Below, one piece after another: positions 1 through 9,174 of a stretch of 64,000 nt of DNA; within the stretch, counting starts at the first letter, position 1; each line of letters opens with the position of its first letter. The stretch lies in assembly GCA_025359785.1 (NCBI GenBank), contig JANYET010000006.1, positions 1-64,000 of the forward strand, read 5' to 3'. This DNA comes from Alphaproteobacteria bacterium. Its GTDB lineage: Bacteria; Pseudomonadota; Alphaproteobacteria; Caulobacterales; Caulobacteraceae. The notes beneath the pieces were generated by a model. It saw nothing but the letters and a program-made list of their open reading frames with translations. It had not been told where the DNA came from and searched no databases. The position numbers and the translations under genes were made by a program.

Positions 1-1935
1 GGGGGCAAGAGTTTCGAACAGATCGCCGCCCAGATGGTCGGCGTGGCGGTCACCAACCTGGGCTCGGGCCGCAACAAGATTTTCGTCCGCGGCCTCTCCG
101 ATGGCTCGTTCACCGGCAAGACCCAGTCGACGGTGGGGCTCTATCTGGATGACGTTCCGATCACCTACAACGCGCCCGATCCAGATCTCAGGCTCGCCGA
201 CATCGAGCGGGTCGAGGTGCTGCGCGGGCCGCAGGGCACGCTCTATGGCTCCGGGTCGATGGGCGGCATCGTGCGCATCGTCACCGCTCGGCCGGACCTG
301 GTGAACCGACTGGCCTCGGTGTCGATCGACGGGGCCTTGACCCAGCGTGGCGCGCCGTCATCCGGGCTGGAGGCCATGGCCAACCTGCCGCTGGCGGGCG
401 GGCGCGCGGCGATCCGGGCGGTGATCTACTCGGAGGAGCATGGCGGCTACATCAGCAACCCGGTGCTGGGCCTCGACGATGTGAACTACAGCCGCCGGAC
501 CGGCGGTCGGATCGCGGCCCTCGCCGAGCTGGCGGATGGTTGGACGGTCGAGGCGGGGTTTGCGCATCAGTCGATCGGCACCTCCGACAGCCAGTACACC
601 CAGGGGACCGATGGCCCCCTGACCCGCGACGCGAGCGTTCGTGAGCCGCACGACAACGATTTCACCGAGCTCGGCGCCACCGCGTCGCACACCGGCGCCG
701 GGGCGGACCTGAAGGTTTCGACGGCATTCATCGATCACGTGATCGACACGCGTTATGACGCCACCGGAGCGTTCACAGCGGCCGGCGGCTCGAAGATCGC
801 GGGCGCCTTCGACGAGAACAAGCACGTCAAGCTGTGGGCGACCGAGGGGGTGTTGTCTTCCAGCCCGCCGGGTCCCTTGCGATGGCTGGCCGGGGCGTTC
901 TTCTCCTACACCGACGAGGGCGACGCGGCCTTCCTGGTCCGGGTCAGGCCGAAGGAGGCGTCGCGCACGATCTATCGGCGGCGCGACGAGCTGATCGAGG
1001 CGGCGGTCTATGGTGAGGCTGCCTACGATCTTACGGCGCGGCTGACGGTGACCGCCGGGGCGCGGTGGTTCGTGACCGAGGTCGACACCCGGGCCGGCGA
1101 TTTCAACATCGCCCCGACACCCATCGCCCGGAAGCACCTGCGGCTGACCGACACCAGCGTGGCCCCGAAGCTGCGGCTGAGCTTCGCGGCAACCCCCGAC
1201 ATCTTGATCTATGCCCAGGTCCAGGAAGGCTACCGGGCCGGGGGCTTCAACATTCCGGCCGCCGCCGGCGGCGCGACGACGGAGCGCTTGTCGGCGCAGT
1301 TCCGTCCGGACCACCTGTGGAACTACGAGCTGGGCGCGAGCCTGCCGCTGTTCGATGACACCCTGACCTTGCGCGGCGCGATTTTCCACGCCGACTGGCG
1401 CGGCCTGCAGACCGATCAGCGGCTAGCTTCCGGGCTGCCGATGACCGTCAACATCGGCGACGGGTCCAACACCGGCGTGGAAGCCGAGGCGACCTGGCGG
1501 CCGAACCGCCACCTGCAGGTCCGCGCGAACTTCCTGCTGGAAGATCCCCAGATCACCCGCGCCGCCAACGTGTTCCCGGCGCGGCGCGATATCGGCCTGC
1601 CGGGCGTGCCCTACGACATGGGCGCCGCCGACGTGCGCTACCGCTGGCGGCTCGGCGGGCTCGACGCGGAGGTCTCTGCTCAGCTTTCCTACGTCGGTCG
1701 CTCCTACCTGACGTTCGACGGCGGGGCCGGCAACGCCATGGGCGGCTACGCCTCGGGCCGCCTCGCCATGGCGCTGAGCGCCAAGACCTGGCGGGCGAGC
1801 CTCTATGTGGACAACATCGCCGATGAGCGGGGCAACACCTTCGCGTTCGGCAATCCGTTCAGCCGCACCCGGGCTACCCAGGCGACACCCCTGCGGCCCC
1901 GGACCGTGGGCCTGGCGCTGTCGCGCAGTTTCTAG
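1..1935 (+). CDS. TonB-dependent outer-membrane receptor (5' end outside window)
   Basis: Outer-membrane receptor that imports a scarce ligand (siderophore, cofactor or sugar; not identifiable here) using TonB energy. The frame is open from base 1, so the signal peptide, any N-terminal signalling domain and the TonB box lie outside the window; about 644 residues are visible. The plug is recognisable by VEVLRGPQGTLYGSG followed by GGIVRIVTARP, then a long beta-barrel region ending in SRSF, the C-terminal aromatic residue typical of barrel proteins. It converges on the glycosyltransferase at 1993. An ECF sigma/FecR pair lies 2.9 kb downstream on the same strand and could belong to this receptor, but without the N-terminus the link cannot be tested here. 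Confidence 0.93.
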   Translation, partial: GGKSFEQIAAQMVGVAVTNLGSGRNKIFVRGLSDGSFTGKTQSTVGLYLDDVPITYNAPDPDLRLADIERVEVLRGPQGTLYGSGSMGGIVRIVTARPDLVNRLASVSIDGALTQRGAPSSGLEAMANLPLAGGRAAIRAVIYSEEHGGYISNPVLGLDDVNYSRRTGGRIAALAELADGWTVEAGFAHQSIGTSDSQYTQGTDGPLTRDASVREPHDNDFTELGATASHTGAGADLKVSTAFIDHVIDTRYDATGAFTAAGGSKIAGAFDENKHVKLWATEGVLSSSPPGPLRWLAGAFFSYTDEGDAAFLVRVRPKEASRTIYRRRDELIEAAVYGEAAYDLTARLTVTAGARWFVTEVDTRAGDFNIAPTPIARKHLRLTDTSVAPKLRLSFAATPDILIYAQVQEGYRAGGFNIPAAAGGATTERLSAQFRPDHLWNYELGASLPLFDDTLTLRGAIFHADWRGLQTDQRLASGLPMTVNIGDGSNTGVEAEATWRPNRHLQVRANFLLEDPQITRAANVFPARRDIGLPGVPYDMGAADVRYRWRLGGLDAEVSAQLSYVGRSYLTFDGGAGNAMGGYASGRLAMALSAKTWRASLYVDNIADERGNTFAFGNPFSRTRATQATPLRPRTVGLALSRSF

Positions 1936-1992
1936 AGCCCTTCCCGGCCGCCCCGGGTCAGTCGGTCGGCAAGAGCGACCTAGCCAAGACTC

Positions 1993-3495
1993 TCAGCGCC
2001 ACACCCCGGGCGAGATCTCGTCAGGACAACCGATGATCCACGGATCACGGCGGGGGCCAGAGACCAGGAAGGCGGTGTACCGCTGATTGCCGGTCAGGCC
2101 GCCGGCCCGGGCGATCTCGCCGGCTGGGTCGACCCGGTTGAAACAGCGCAGCACGTCCTGCCGCTTCATCCGGCGGGAGAGATCGACCACCAGACCGGGA
2201 CGGCTGAAGTCCGGACGATCCGCGCCGTCGGCCCGATAGCGGTCGCGCTCGACGATCTGCATCAGCGGCGCCGAGGTCCGGTGTTCCGCGTTGAGTTGAG
2301 AGAACACTCCATAACTTTCCGTACCAACCCAGGCCGCGCCGGCCACCAGGCGGCGCTGCTCAACGTCACGGGCGAACTGCGGCCAGCCGCGCAAGGGCAG
2401 CGTCGGGTCGTGGCGTCCCAACAGCTGCGTCGACGGCAGCGTCAGCAAGACGATGGCCGCCGCGCCCGCGACGAAGCCGAAGGCCGGGGTGATCTTGCGC
2501 AGCAGGCGGCCCCGCGGGGTCTCGCCGAAGCGGTCGGCGGCCACCGCGGCGCAAATCGCCAGGGCCCCGAACAGCGGGACCGGCCAATGGCCCTGCACGC
2601 GGTCGTGCAGGCTGTGCAGCAGCAGGTAGGCGGCGAAGGGCGCTGCGGTCGCCATCGGCAGGACCAGATGGATCGCGGCGGCTTCCCGCCGCTCGCGCCA
2701 GGCTCGGCGCAGACCGAGCGCGGCATAGACAGCCATCAGCGGCGTGAACACCAGGACCTGGGTTCCGACGAAATCGGCCACGTAGGCCAACGTGAAGCCA
2801 TGCGGCGCGACCCGGCCGAACTGCTTGGCGAAGGTGATCCAGCCGTGCTCGGCGTTCCAGAAGACGTTGGCCGAGAAAACCACCACGGCGATCAGCGCGG
2901 CGGCCCAGGGGCCGGGGTTTTTCAGCTCCGCGAAACCGCCCGGGATCAGCACGAGCCAGAGCAGGACGCCGGGCGCAAGGAACAGGCCCGAATACTTCGA
3001 CATCACCGCCAGGCCCGCGGCGAGGCCGGCGGCCAGCCACCACGCAGCACGGCGGCTCGCCCAGAAGCGGGCCAGGGTCCAAAGGGTGAGCGTCCAGAAC
3101 AGGCTCGCCGGCGCGTCGGGAATGGCCAGCATGCCGCCCAGGCAGACCGTCAGGGTGGCGTTGTACCAGAGCGCCGCGCGGAAAGCCGTGCGGGGACTGG
3201 CGCCGAGCCTGAGCGTCAGGTCGCCGATCAGCCAGGTGTTGAGCCCGCTGGCGAGCGCCGGCAGGAACCGCACGCCCAGCGGCGTATCGCCGAACAGCGC
3301 CTCGCCCGCGCGCACCCACCAGGCGATCATCGGCGGGTGATCGAGATAGCCCAGCTGCAGGTGCTGGGCCCAGAGGCGATAGTAGGCCTCGTCCTCGGTG
3401 AGGTGGATCGATCCGGCGGCGGCCAGGCGCAGCGCGGTCAGCCCCACGGCCAGCAGCAGGACCGCGCGGCTCCAACCCGTCGCGCCGGTCGTCAC
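1993..3495 (-). CDS. Membrane glycosyltransferase, GT39/ArnT-like (PMT_2 type)
   Basis: Predicted 500-residue multi-pass inner-membrane glycosyltransferase that would move a sugar from a polyprenyl-phosphate carrier onto an envelope acceptor. The N-terminal loop has the acidic motif EDEAYYRLWAQ and then DHPPM, as in ArnT/PMT enzymes, followed by many hydrophobic helices and a soluble C-terminal part. The start is GTG at 3495: it overlaps the stop of the upstream gene (GTGA), which is better than the longer frame that would run 46 codons into that gene. The upstream gene makes a polyprenyl-phosphate-sugar synthase, so the two probably form a donor-synthesis plus transfer pair. The substrate is unknown. 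Confidence 0.85.
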   Translation of the reverse strand: MTTGATGWSRAVLLLAVGLTALRLAAAGSIHLTEDEAYYRLWAQHLQLGYLDHPPMIAWWVRAGEALFGDTPLGVRFLPALASGLNTWLIGDLTLRLGASPRTAFRAALWYNATLTVCLGGMLAIPDAPASLFWTLTLWTLARFWASRRAAWWLAAGLAAGLAVMSKYSGLFLAPGVLLWLVLIPGGFAELKNPGPWAAALIAVVVFSANVFWNAEHGWITFAKQFGRVAPHGFTLAYVADFVGTQVLVFTPLMAVYAALGLRRAWRERREAAAIHLVLPMATAAPFAAYLLLHSLHDRVQGHWPVPLFGALAICAAVAADRFGETPRGRLLRKITPAFGFVAGAAAIVLLTLPSTQLLGRHDPTLPLRGWPQFARDVEQRRLVAGAAWVGTESYGVFSQLNAEHRTSAPLMQIVERDRYRADGADRPDFSRPGLVVDLSRRMKRQDVLRCFNRVDPAGEIARAGGLTGNQRYTAFLVSGPRRDPWIIGCPDEISPGVWR

Positions 3496-4628
3496 CAGAC
3501 GGCCCGGGAGGTGGTGATATAGTTCCAGACCGCGGCGACCACGGCGCCGGCGACGCCCGCCACCCACCACGAAGGGCCGCGCTCGAAGACCATGGTGGCG
3601 ACCGCGACATTGGCCGCCAGCGGCACGCTGCACAGCAGGACGAACTTCAGGTAGCCGACGATCAGGCCGAGACCACGCTTGCGGCGGTCGCGATAGGTGA
3701 CGGCGTTGTTGATCAGATAGTTCGAGGTCATCGCCGCAAGCGCGGCCACGGTCTGCGCCACGCTGAAGCCGACGTGCTGCCGCAAGGCATCCAGAATCAA
3801 CAGGTGGACAACGACACCGCTGGCGCCCACCAGGGCGAACATGATGAAGCGCGGCGAGATCACGTCGCGGCTGAGCTTGGCCAGCAAAAGGCCCAGGTAC
3901 TGGATCACCACGCCCTCATCGAGCTTGGAATCGCCGGCCACCCGGGCGCGGAACGCGTAGGGCATCTCCAGGTAGCGCGGCGGGGTCTTCTGCGAGGCCA
4001 GGATGTCGAACAACACCTTGAAGCCGGAGGTGGCCAGCGTCGGCGCGACCGCTTCCACCAGCTCGCGGCGGATCATGAAAAAGCCGCTCATCGGGTCGGT
4101 GACCTCGGCGCGGAGCACCCGCTTGCCCAGCCAGTTGGCGAGCCGGCTGCCGGCCTCGCGGGTGGCGCCCAACGCCGAGGCGTCAGAATCGCCGGTCGCC
4201 AGATAGCGGCTGCCGACCACCAGGTCGGCGCGGTCTTCCTGCAGGGCCTTGAGCATCAGGGGCAGCAGGGTCTCGTCGTGCTGCAGGTCGCCGTCGATCA
4301 CCGCCACGAAGGGCGCGGCGCTGGCCATCGCGCCCTCGATCACCGCACCGGCCAGCCCACGGCGGCCGATGCGGTGCAGGCACATCACACGCGGGTCCAG
4401 CGCGGCGATGGCCTTGACGGCGGCGGCGGTGCCGTCGGGGCTGTCGTCATCGACGAAGATCGCCTGCCAGACCACGCCCTCCAGCGCCGCCTCCAGCTTG
4501 GCCAGCAAGGGCGCCACGTTCGGCGCCTCCTTGAAGGTCGGCACGATAACGCCGAGCTCCAGCGGCGCAGCGGCGGAGGCTGCCGTGGCGGCCTTGGAAC
4601 GCAGAGTGGCCCGGGTCGGTTCGCGCAT
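3492..4628 (-). CDS. Polyprenyl-phosphate sugar synthase (GT2, DPM1-like) fused to a GtrA domain
   Basis: 378 residues. The first ~235 form a GT2/DPM1-like catalytic domain (VIVPTFKEAPNV near the N-terminus, VDDDSPDG and the metal-binding DGDLQHD). Such enzymes load mannose or glucose from a nucleotide sugar onto polyprenyl phosphate at the cytoplasmic face. Residues from about 250 onward are a four-helix GtrA-like membrane domain (FIMFALVGASGVVVHLLIL), thought to help flip the lipid-linked sugar. Its last codons overlap the GT39 gene by four bases, so the two should be co-translated. The gene is divergent from the ECF sigma factor across about 175 bp, where I saw no clear promoter. Confidence 0.88.
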   Translation of the reverse strand: MREPTRATLRSKAATAASAAAPLELGVIVPTFKEAPNVAPLLAKLEAALEGVVWQAIFVDDDSPDGTAAAVKAIAALDPRVMCLHRIGRRGLAGAVIEGAMASAAPFVAVIDGDLQHDETLLPLMLKALQEDRADLVVGSRYLATGDSDASALGATREAGSRLANWLGKRVLRAEVTDPMSGFFMIRRELVEAVAPTLATSGFKVLFDILASQKTPPRYLEMPYAFRARVAGDSKLDEGVVIQYLGLLLAKLSRDVISPRFIMFALVGASGVVVHLLILDALRQHVGFSVAQTVAALAAMTSNYLINNAVTYRDRRKRGLGLIVGYLKFVLLCSVPLAANVAVATMVFERGPSWWVAGVAGAVVAAVWNYITTSRAVW

Positions 4629-4802
4629 CAGCCCTCATACCCGGCGCACCGGGGGCTGGAAACTGTTCGATCACGGCCAGGCCACCAGGCCGCCTCGCAC
4701 CCCCATTGGCGCCGCCCGCGACCCACATCATGTTGCCGCCCCGCTCAGACCCCTATAGGGCCGCTGGGAGGAGCGCCTGGGGGCGTCGAGGATGGATCGG
4801 AC

Positions 4803-5324
4803 TTGGCTGACGACGGCAGAGCATCGCTGATCGCGCTTTATCTGGCGCGGCGCCCCGATCTGGTGCGGTTCTTCACCGTGCGCCTGCGCTCGGCCGCGGC
4901 GGCTGAGGACCTGGTGCAGGATATCTACGTCCGCCTCTCGGGCCTCGATCCGTCGATCGAGATTCAGAACCCCATGGCCTATCTCTACCGCCTGGGCTCC
5001 AACCTGATGCTCGACCGCCTGCGGGGCCAGCGGCGAACCGCCCATCGCGACGGCGCCTGGCTGGACAGTCAGACTACCCGCGTCGGGCCGCACGAGGTTT
5101 CCGCCGAACCCAGCGCCGAGGCGGCGGTCGCCGCGCGCCAGCGCCTGGCCCTGCTGGCCGAGGCGCTTAAGGACCTCAGCCCGCAGACCCAGCGGGTCTT
5201 CCGGATGCACAAGTTCGAAGGGCTCAGCCACCCGGAGGTCGCCGCCGCGGTCGGTATTTCCAGGAGCGCGGTGGAGAAACACATGATGGCGGCGTTGAAG
5301 CACCTCTTGGCGAAGCTGCCGTGA
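4803..5324 (+). CDS. ECF RNA polymerase sigma factor, FecI-like
   Basis: About 173 residues, the usual FecI length. Region 2 carries AEDLVQDIYVRL and region 4 carries RVFRMHKFEGLSHPEVA followed by ISRSAVEKHMMAALKHL, a near-textbook FecI-type helix-turn-helix. These factors recruit RNA polymerase to TonB-receptor genes when FecR passes on an outer-membrane signal. The longer open frame upstream is antisense to the GT2 gene. In this frame the first usable start is TTG at 4803, preceded by a weak GAGG; the ATG at 4792 is out of frame. FecR follows after about 90 bp. Confidence 0.9.
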   Translation: MADDGRASLIALYLARRPDLVRFFTVRLRSAAAAEDLVQDIYVRLSGLDPSIEIQNPMAYLYRLGSNLMLDRLRGQRRTAHRDGAWLDSQTTRVGPHEVSAEPSAEAAVAARQRLALLAEALKDLSPQTQRVFRMHKFEGLSHPEVAAAVGISRSAVEKHMMAALKHLLAKLP

Positions 5325-5415
5325 TCCGCCAAACATGTTATTTGGAGGAGCTTGCCGGCTGGCGGCGTCATCTCATCGAAAGCGGCGGGTTCGCCCCGCC
5401 GTGGGCTGGGGCTCG

Positions 5416-6432
5416 ATGACTAGGACCGACAACTCTTCCGGGAAGAGCCGGATCGCCGAGGAGGCTGCGTACTGGTTCGCCCGTCTCCAGGGCGAGGCCG
5501 CGACCGGTGACGACTGGCTGGCGTTCGAGCGGTGGCTGCAGTCTTCGCCAGCCCACGTGCGGGCCTACGATCAGCTTGAGGCCCTGTGGATCGACCTGGA
5601 ATTTGCGCCGGTCGCCAAGGACCTCGGCGGCCTGCCGCTGGTGACTGCCCGCCGCGCGTTGCCCCATCGCGTTTCACCTAGGGGTCACGCGCCGGAAGTG
5701 ATGCGCCGCCGCGCCTGGCTGGGCGCCGGGGCGGCGATCGCCGCCAGCCTCGCCGTGGCCGTCGGCGTCGGCGTCTGGTCGCCCGGTGTCGCCACCCAGA
5801 CCTTCCAGACGACCCCCGGCCAGACCCGGGATATCACCCTGGCCGACGGCACCCATATCCGCCTGAATGCCGCCTCGAAGATCACCGTCGCCCTGGGCCG
5901 CGACGCGCGCCGCGTGCAGATGGCTGACGCCGAGGCGGTGTTCGACGTGGCTCACGACGCCGGCCGTCCCTTCCTGATCGGCGTCGGCGACCGCCAGGTT
6001 CGCGTCGTGGGCACGGAGTTCAACCTGCGTCACCGCGCCGATCTGGTGGACCTGACAGTCCGTCGCGGCATCGTCGAGGTGCGGCCGGCGAACGCGCCAC
6101 AGGCGGCGCCCACCCGCGTCAGCGTCGGCCAGGAACTGACCCATTTCGCCGGCCAGGTCGGGTCGGTCCTGAAGATTTCCGATCCGGACCGGGCGTTTGC
6201 CTGGACCAATGGCCAGCTGATCTATCGCGACACGCCGCTCTCGGACGTCGCCGCCGACCTGTCGCGCCGGTTCGCGACGCAAATCCGCACGGCCGACGCA
6301 CGGACCGGCGCCCTGCGGTTCTCAGGCGTCCTGGTGACCGACAACCAGCCGGACGTGCTACGGCGTCTGGCGGCCTACGCCCCGGTGCGTGTCGAGCACA
6401 CGGGTTCGGCGATCGTCCTGCATCACCGCTAA
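5416..6432 (+). CDS. FecR-family anti-sigma/sigma regulator
   Basis: 338-residue inner-membrane protein that controls the adjacent ECF sigma factor. It has the cytoplasmic DUF4880 segment (EEAAYWFARLQGE, then FERWLQSSPAHVRAYDQLE), one transmembrane helix at about residues 105-125 (GAGAAIAASLAVAVGVGVW), the periplasmic FecR domain (DGTHIRLNAAS, FDVAHDAGRPFLI, RVVGTEFNL) and a C-terminal secretin/STN-like segment beginning near AFAWTNGQLIYRDTPL. The start chosen is ATG 5416; an in-frame ATG at 5335 would add 27 residues unlike the family. The 3' end overlaps the convergent gene at 6429 by four bases. Confidence 0.9.
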   Translation: MTRTDNSSGKSRIAEEAAYWFARLQGEAATGDDWLAFERWLQSSPAHVRAYDQLEALWIDLEFAPVAKDLGGLPLVTARRALPHRVSPRGHAPEVMRRRAWLGAGAAIAASLAVAVGVGVWSPGVATQTFQTTPGQTRDITLADGTHIRLNAASKITVALGRDARRVQMADAEAVFDVAHDAGRPFLIGVGDRQVRVVGTEFNLRHRADLVDLTVRRGIVEVRPANAPQAAPTRVSVGQELTHFAGQVGSVLKISDPDRAFAWTNGQLIYRDTPLSDVAADLSRRFATQIRTADARTGALRFSGVLVTDNQPDVLRRLAAYAPVRVEHTGSAIVLHHR

Positions 6433-7232
6433 CGGTCCTGGCGCTGACCGGGCGTCTGCGGAGCGCCCAGGCTCATCGCCTCGATAACGCTGCCGGTATA
6501 GGCGGCATGGCCCACGTGGGTCAGCCGCGCCTCCATGTCCGCCCAGATTTCTCCGCCCAGATCGCGCCAGCGTCGGCAGAACGCATAATCCTCCGACAGG
6601 TACTGGCCGGTCTCCGGCTCGATCATGGTGTCGAAGACCATCACCGCCGTCTCGGCGCGCCCGTCCGCCATGTCGCCCATCCTGGCCGTGAGTTCGGGGT
6701 GCGTGTCGATGATCGCCTGCATCGCGGCCCGCTGGATCAGCAGGAAGCCTGTGCCGGCATAGGCGACCTTGGCGAAACCGCCCTCGACCTCCACGGAGCT
6801 GTCGGGTGTCGCAATGAAACGCAGGACGTAGCCCAGGGAGGCGGCCATGAGGTCCGGCGCGTCGGCCTTGGCCGCGCTGCGGGCCTTCTCCCAGTCGATG
6901 AGCTTCAACGGATAGACGCCGGCGGCGACCGGCTTATCCATGGCGATCAGGCGGAACAGATTTTCCGGCGCGAACCCGATGTCGGCGTCGCAGAACAGCA
7001 GGTGGGTGGCCTGGCCGTGCGCCAGGAACCGGGCGGCGAGGCGCGAGCGCGCTCGGGTGATCAGGGCGTCCCCGCCCATCAGATCGATGTGCAGGCCGAT
7101 GCCGCGCGCCCGGCAGGCGGTCTGCAGCGCCAGGACCGCGTTCATGTAGTGCAGGTTGACCATGCCGCCGTAGCAGGGCGTCGCCAGATAGATGAAGGGC
7201 GGAGCGCCCGGGTCTGAAGTTTCGGTCGGCAT
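6429..7232 (-). CDS. GT-A-fold glycosyltransferase-like protein of unknown substrate
   Basis: 267 residues. The N-terminus IYLATPCYGGMVNLHYMNA and the motif THLLFCDADIGF (a DxD-type metal/nucleotide-sugar site) look like a compact GT-A fold seen in alphaproteobacterial and phage glycosyltransferase-like proteins. There are no membrane segments or signal peptide, so it should be cytoplasmic. The C-terminal part has EDYAFCRRWRDLGGEIWAD, resembling the GT2 acidic acceptor-side motif. It is transcribed away from the DUF3445 gene's promoter side and may share its operon (30 bp gap). The family assignment rests on motifs only; sugar and acceptor are unknown. Confidence 0.6.
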   Translation of the reverse strand: MPTETSDPGAPPFIYLATPCYGGMVNLHYMNAVLALQTACRARGIGLHIDLMGGDALITRARSRLAARFLAHGQATHLLFCDADIGFAPENLFRLIAMDKPVAAGVYPLKLIDWEKARSAAKADAPDLMAASLGYVLRFIATPDSSVEVEGGFAKVAYAGTGFLLIQRAAMQAIIDTHPELTARMGDMADGRAETAVMVFDTMIEPETGQYLSEDYAFCRRWRDLGGEIWADMEARLTHVGHAAYTGSVIEAMSLGAPQTPGQRQDR

Positions 7233-7261
7233 GGCGTCTCGCGAGCGGCTGTTGCGCCGGT

Positions 7262-8074
7262 TTAGGGATTGCGGAGAAAGCTTTCCACCAGATCGTCATA
7301 GAGGTCGAAGCGCTTGTAGGCGCGCAGCGCCGGCGTCGCGGTGCGCCAGGCGTCGGCGAAGGCCGCCAGGCGCTCGGGCTGGTCGGCCAGGCTCGCCAGC
7401 GGCGCCAGCCACACCCGGATGGTGAACAGCGCCCCGCCGGTGCGCGGCAGGCGGCGCAGGGTCTGGCGCTCGACCCGCAGGTGGAGGTCCCGTCCGGCCT
7501 GAACTGGCGCGATCTCGCCGATCCGTGCGCGGATCGGGTCGGACGTGGGGGTGTGCAGGGCGTCGGAGTTCAGCAGCGTCCAGTTGCGCCGCTCCAGCAC
7601 CAGGTCGGGTCTCAGGCCCTCGAAAATTCGCTGCACGCGCACCTGGAAACGGTCGGCGAAGCCGGTCACCGGGCCATGCAACTCGCCCAGGCTGCGCCCG
7701 ATCACCTCTTCGGCGGTGAAGAAGCTGCCGGCGCAAAGCGACAGCGCGGTCAGCCGCCACTGGCCGTCGCGCTTTTCCATCAGGCACAGATCGTCCGGCA
7801 CGCGCCGCGCGGCGGCCCATAGGGGCGGCAGATCGGTCGGCGCGCGGTCCGGCGCGGGTCCCAGCGCCGCCTCGACCAGCGCCAGCACCTCGGCCTGGCC
7901 GGGCCGTGAGGCCTCGGTCTCGGACCACACCAGACCCGGGCTCGCCGCCATCAGTGGGTCCTTGCGCGCCGCCGGATCGGCTTCGCCGCCCTCCAGCCAA
8001 TGGTCCAGGGCGATGGGCTTCAGGCCGATCTGGAAGTCGGCCGCCGCCTCCCAGGGCCGGTGGCGCGGGCTCAC
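7262..8074 (-). CDS. DUF3445 protein, heme-dependent oxidative N-demethylase-like
   Basis: 270 residues matching the DUF3445 family as I know it. The family is related to the alpha subunit of heme-dependent oxidative N-demethylase, which removes methyl groups from amines such as dimethylamine. Recognisable parts are the N-terminal WLEGGEADPAARKDPLM, the central PDDLCLMEKRDGQWRLTALSLC, the RNWTLLNSD stretch and the final DLYDDLVESFL. The start is GTG at 8074, overlapping the stop of the upstream VanZ-like gene (GTGA). No partner subunits of a demethylase complex are nearby, so the substrate is open. Confidence 0.75.
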   Translation of the reverse strand: MSPRHRPWEAAADFQIGLKPIALDHWLEGGEADPAARKDPLMAASPGLVWSETEASRPGQAEVLALVEAALGPAPDRAPTDLPPLWAAARRVPDDLCLMEKRDGQWRLTALSLCAGSFFTAEEVIGRSLGELHGPVTGFADRFQVRVQRIFEGLRPDLVLERRNWTLLNSDALHTPTSDPIRARIGEIAPVQAGRDLHLRVERQTLRRLPRTGGALFTIRVWLAPLASLADQPERLAAFADAWRTATPALRAYKRFDLYDDLVESFLRNP

Positions 8075-8448
8075 CGCACCCAGCCGGCCCAGCGCATCAT
8101 GCCCCAGACCAGGTAGGCGACGACGATGCCGACGCTGTCGGCGGCCAGATCATGCCAGTCGCCATCCCGCCCGAGCGGCATGGCGGCCTGCAGAATCTCG
8201 ATCGCCGCGCCGAACGCGAAGGCGAAACCGCCGATCGCCCAGCGCCGGCGCGTCGACAGGATCAGGCCCGCGCCGGTCAGCACCGCCCAGGACACCGCGT
8301 GCTCGGCCTTGTCCCAGACCATGCCCACGCCGGGCACGTCCTTGCCAGGCGCCAGCGTCATGTAGAGCAGCACGCCGCAGGCGATGGCGTAGAGCGCCAG
8401 GCGCAGGGCGCGTGGCAGACGGGACAGGGCGGAAAACAGCGATCGCAT
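8071..8448 (-). CDS. VanZ-like small membrane protein
   Basis: 125 residues with four predicted hydrophobic helices and the VanZ-type signature near the end: E(I)LQAAMPLGRDGDWHDLAADSVG, where the DWHDLAADSVG part matches the conserved D..D...N/S.xG pattern. Family members sit in the inner membrane; the best-known one gives low-level teicoplanin resistance, but most have no known role. It is translationally coupled to the DUF3445 gene (four-base overlap) and divergent from the HAD gene across 70 bp. Confidence 0.72.
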   Translation of the reverse strand: MRSLFSALSRLPRALRLALYAIACGVLLYMTLAPGKDVPGVGMVWDKAEHAVSWAVLTGAGLILSTRRRWAIGGFAFAFGAAIEILQAAMPLGRDGDWHDLAADSVGIVVAYLVWGMMRWAGWVR

Positions 8449-8517
8449 CGCCCCTTACTTGCACGTCCGCGCCTCGCTCTCTAGCGTCCGCCGCCTTGCG
8501 GAGGCGCGGAGCGGATC

Positions 8518-9174
8518 ATGGCGGCGAATGCGGATATCGAGGCGGTGATCTGGGACTTCGGCGGGGTTTTCACGTCTTCGCCTTTCGAAGCCTTTAATCG
8601 CCTGGAGGCCGAGAGAGGCCTGCCGAAGGACCTGATCCGCCGGATCAACGCCACCAACCCCGACACCAACGCCTGGGCCCTGTTCGAGCGCAATGCGGTC
8701 GATCCGGCGGGCTTCGATGCGCTGTTCCTCGCGGAGTCCACGGCGCTCGGCCATCCGCTGCGCGGCGCCGAGGTGCTGCCGAGGCTGGCGGGCGAACTGA
8801 GGCCGCGAATGGTCGAGGCGTTGAAGATCTGCAAACAGCACTTCAAGGTGGGCTGCATCACCAACAATGTGGTCTCGATGCACAGTCCCGGCCAGGACGC
8901 GGCCCAGCAGGGGGCCGGCGCGATGGGCCAGGTGATGCCGCTCTTCGACGCCATCATCGAAAGCTCCAAGGCCGGCGTCCGCAAGCCTGATCCGCGCATC
9001 TATCAGATGATGTGCGAGTTGCTGGCCGTGGCCCCCGCCAGGTGCGTCTACCTCGACGACCTCGGAATCAACTGCAAGCCGGCGGCGGGATTGGGCATGA
9101 CGGCGATCAAGGTGGTGGACGTCGACCAGACCCTGGCGGATCTGTCGGCCGCAACCGGGCTGGTGTTCGCATGA
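8518..9174 (+). CDS. HAD-family hydrolase (epoxide-hydrolase N-terminal-phosphatase type)
   Basis: 218 residues. Motif I is [10 protein letters not shown] near the N-terminus (nucleophile Asp in DFGGV), motif II is in CITNNV, and motif III/IV is [15 protein letters not shown] and [18 protein letters not shown]. This is the HAD IA subgroup that includes the phosphatase half of soluble epoxide hydrolase and the ACAD10/11 N-terminus. It probably dephosphorylates a small metabolite in the cytoplasm. Its stop overlaps the start of phhB by four bases (ATGA), so the two are probably co-translated. Confidence 0.87.
   Translation: MAANADIEAVIWDFGGVFTSSPFEAFNRLEAERGLPKDLIRRINATNPDTNAWALFERNAVDPAGFDALFLAESTALGHPLRGAEVLPRLAGELRPRMVEALKICKQHFKVGCITNNVVSMHSPGQDAAQQGAGAMGQVMPLFDAIIESSKAGVRKPDPRIYQMMCELLAVAPARCVYLDDLGINCKPAAGLGMTAIKVVDVDQTLADLSAATGLVFA

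Noticed and set aside
2281..3522. 413-codon plus-strand frame over the GT39 gene
   Set aside because: Low-complexity Arg/Gln/Gly protein, antisense to a well-supported membrane glycosyltransferase.
3774..4802. Upstream extension of the sigma factor frame
   Set aside because: Antisense to the GT2 gene and unlike any sigma factor; real homology starts after TTG 4803.
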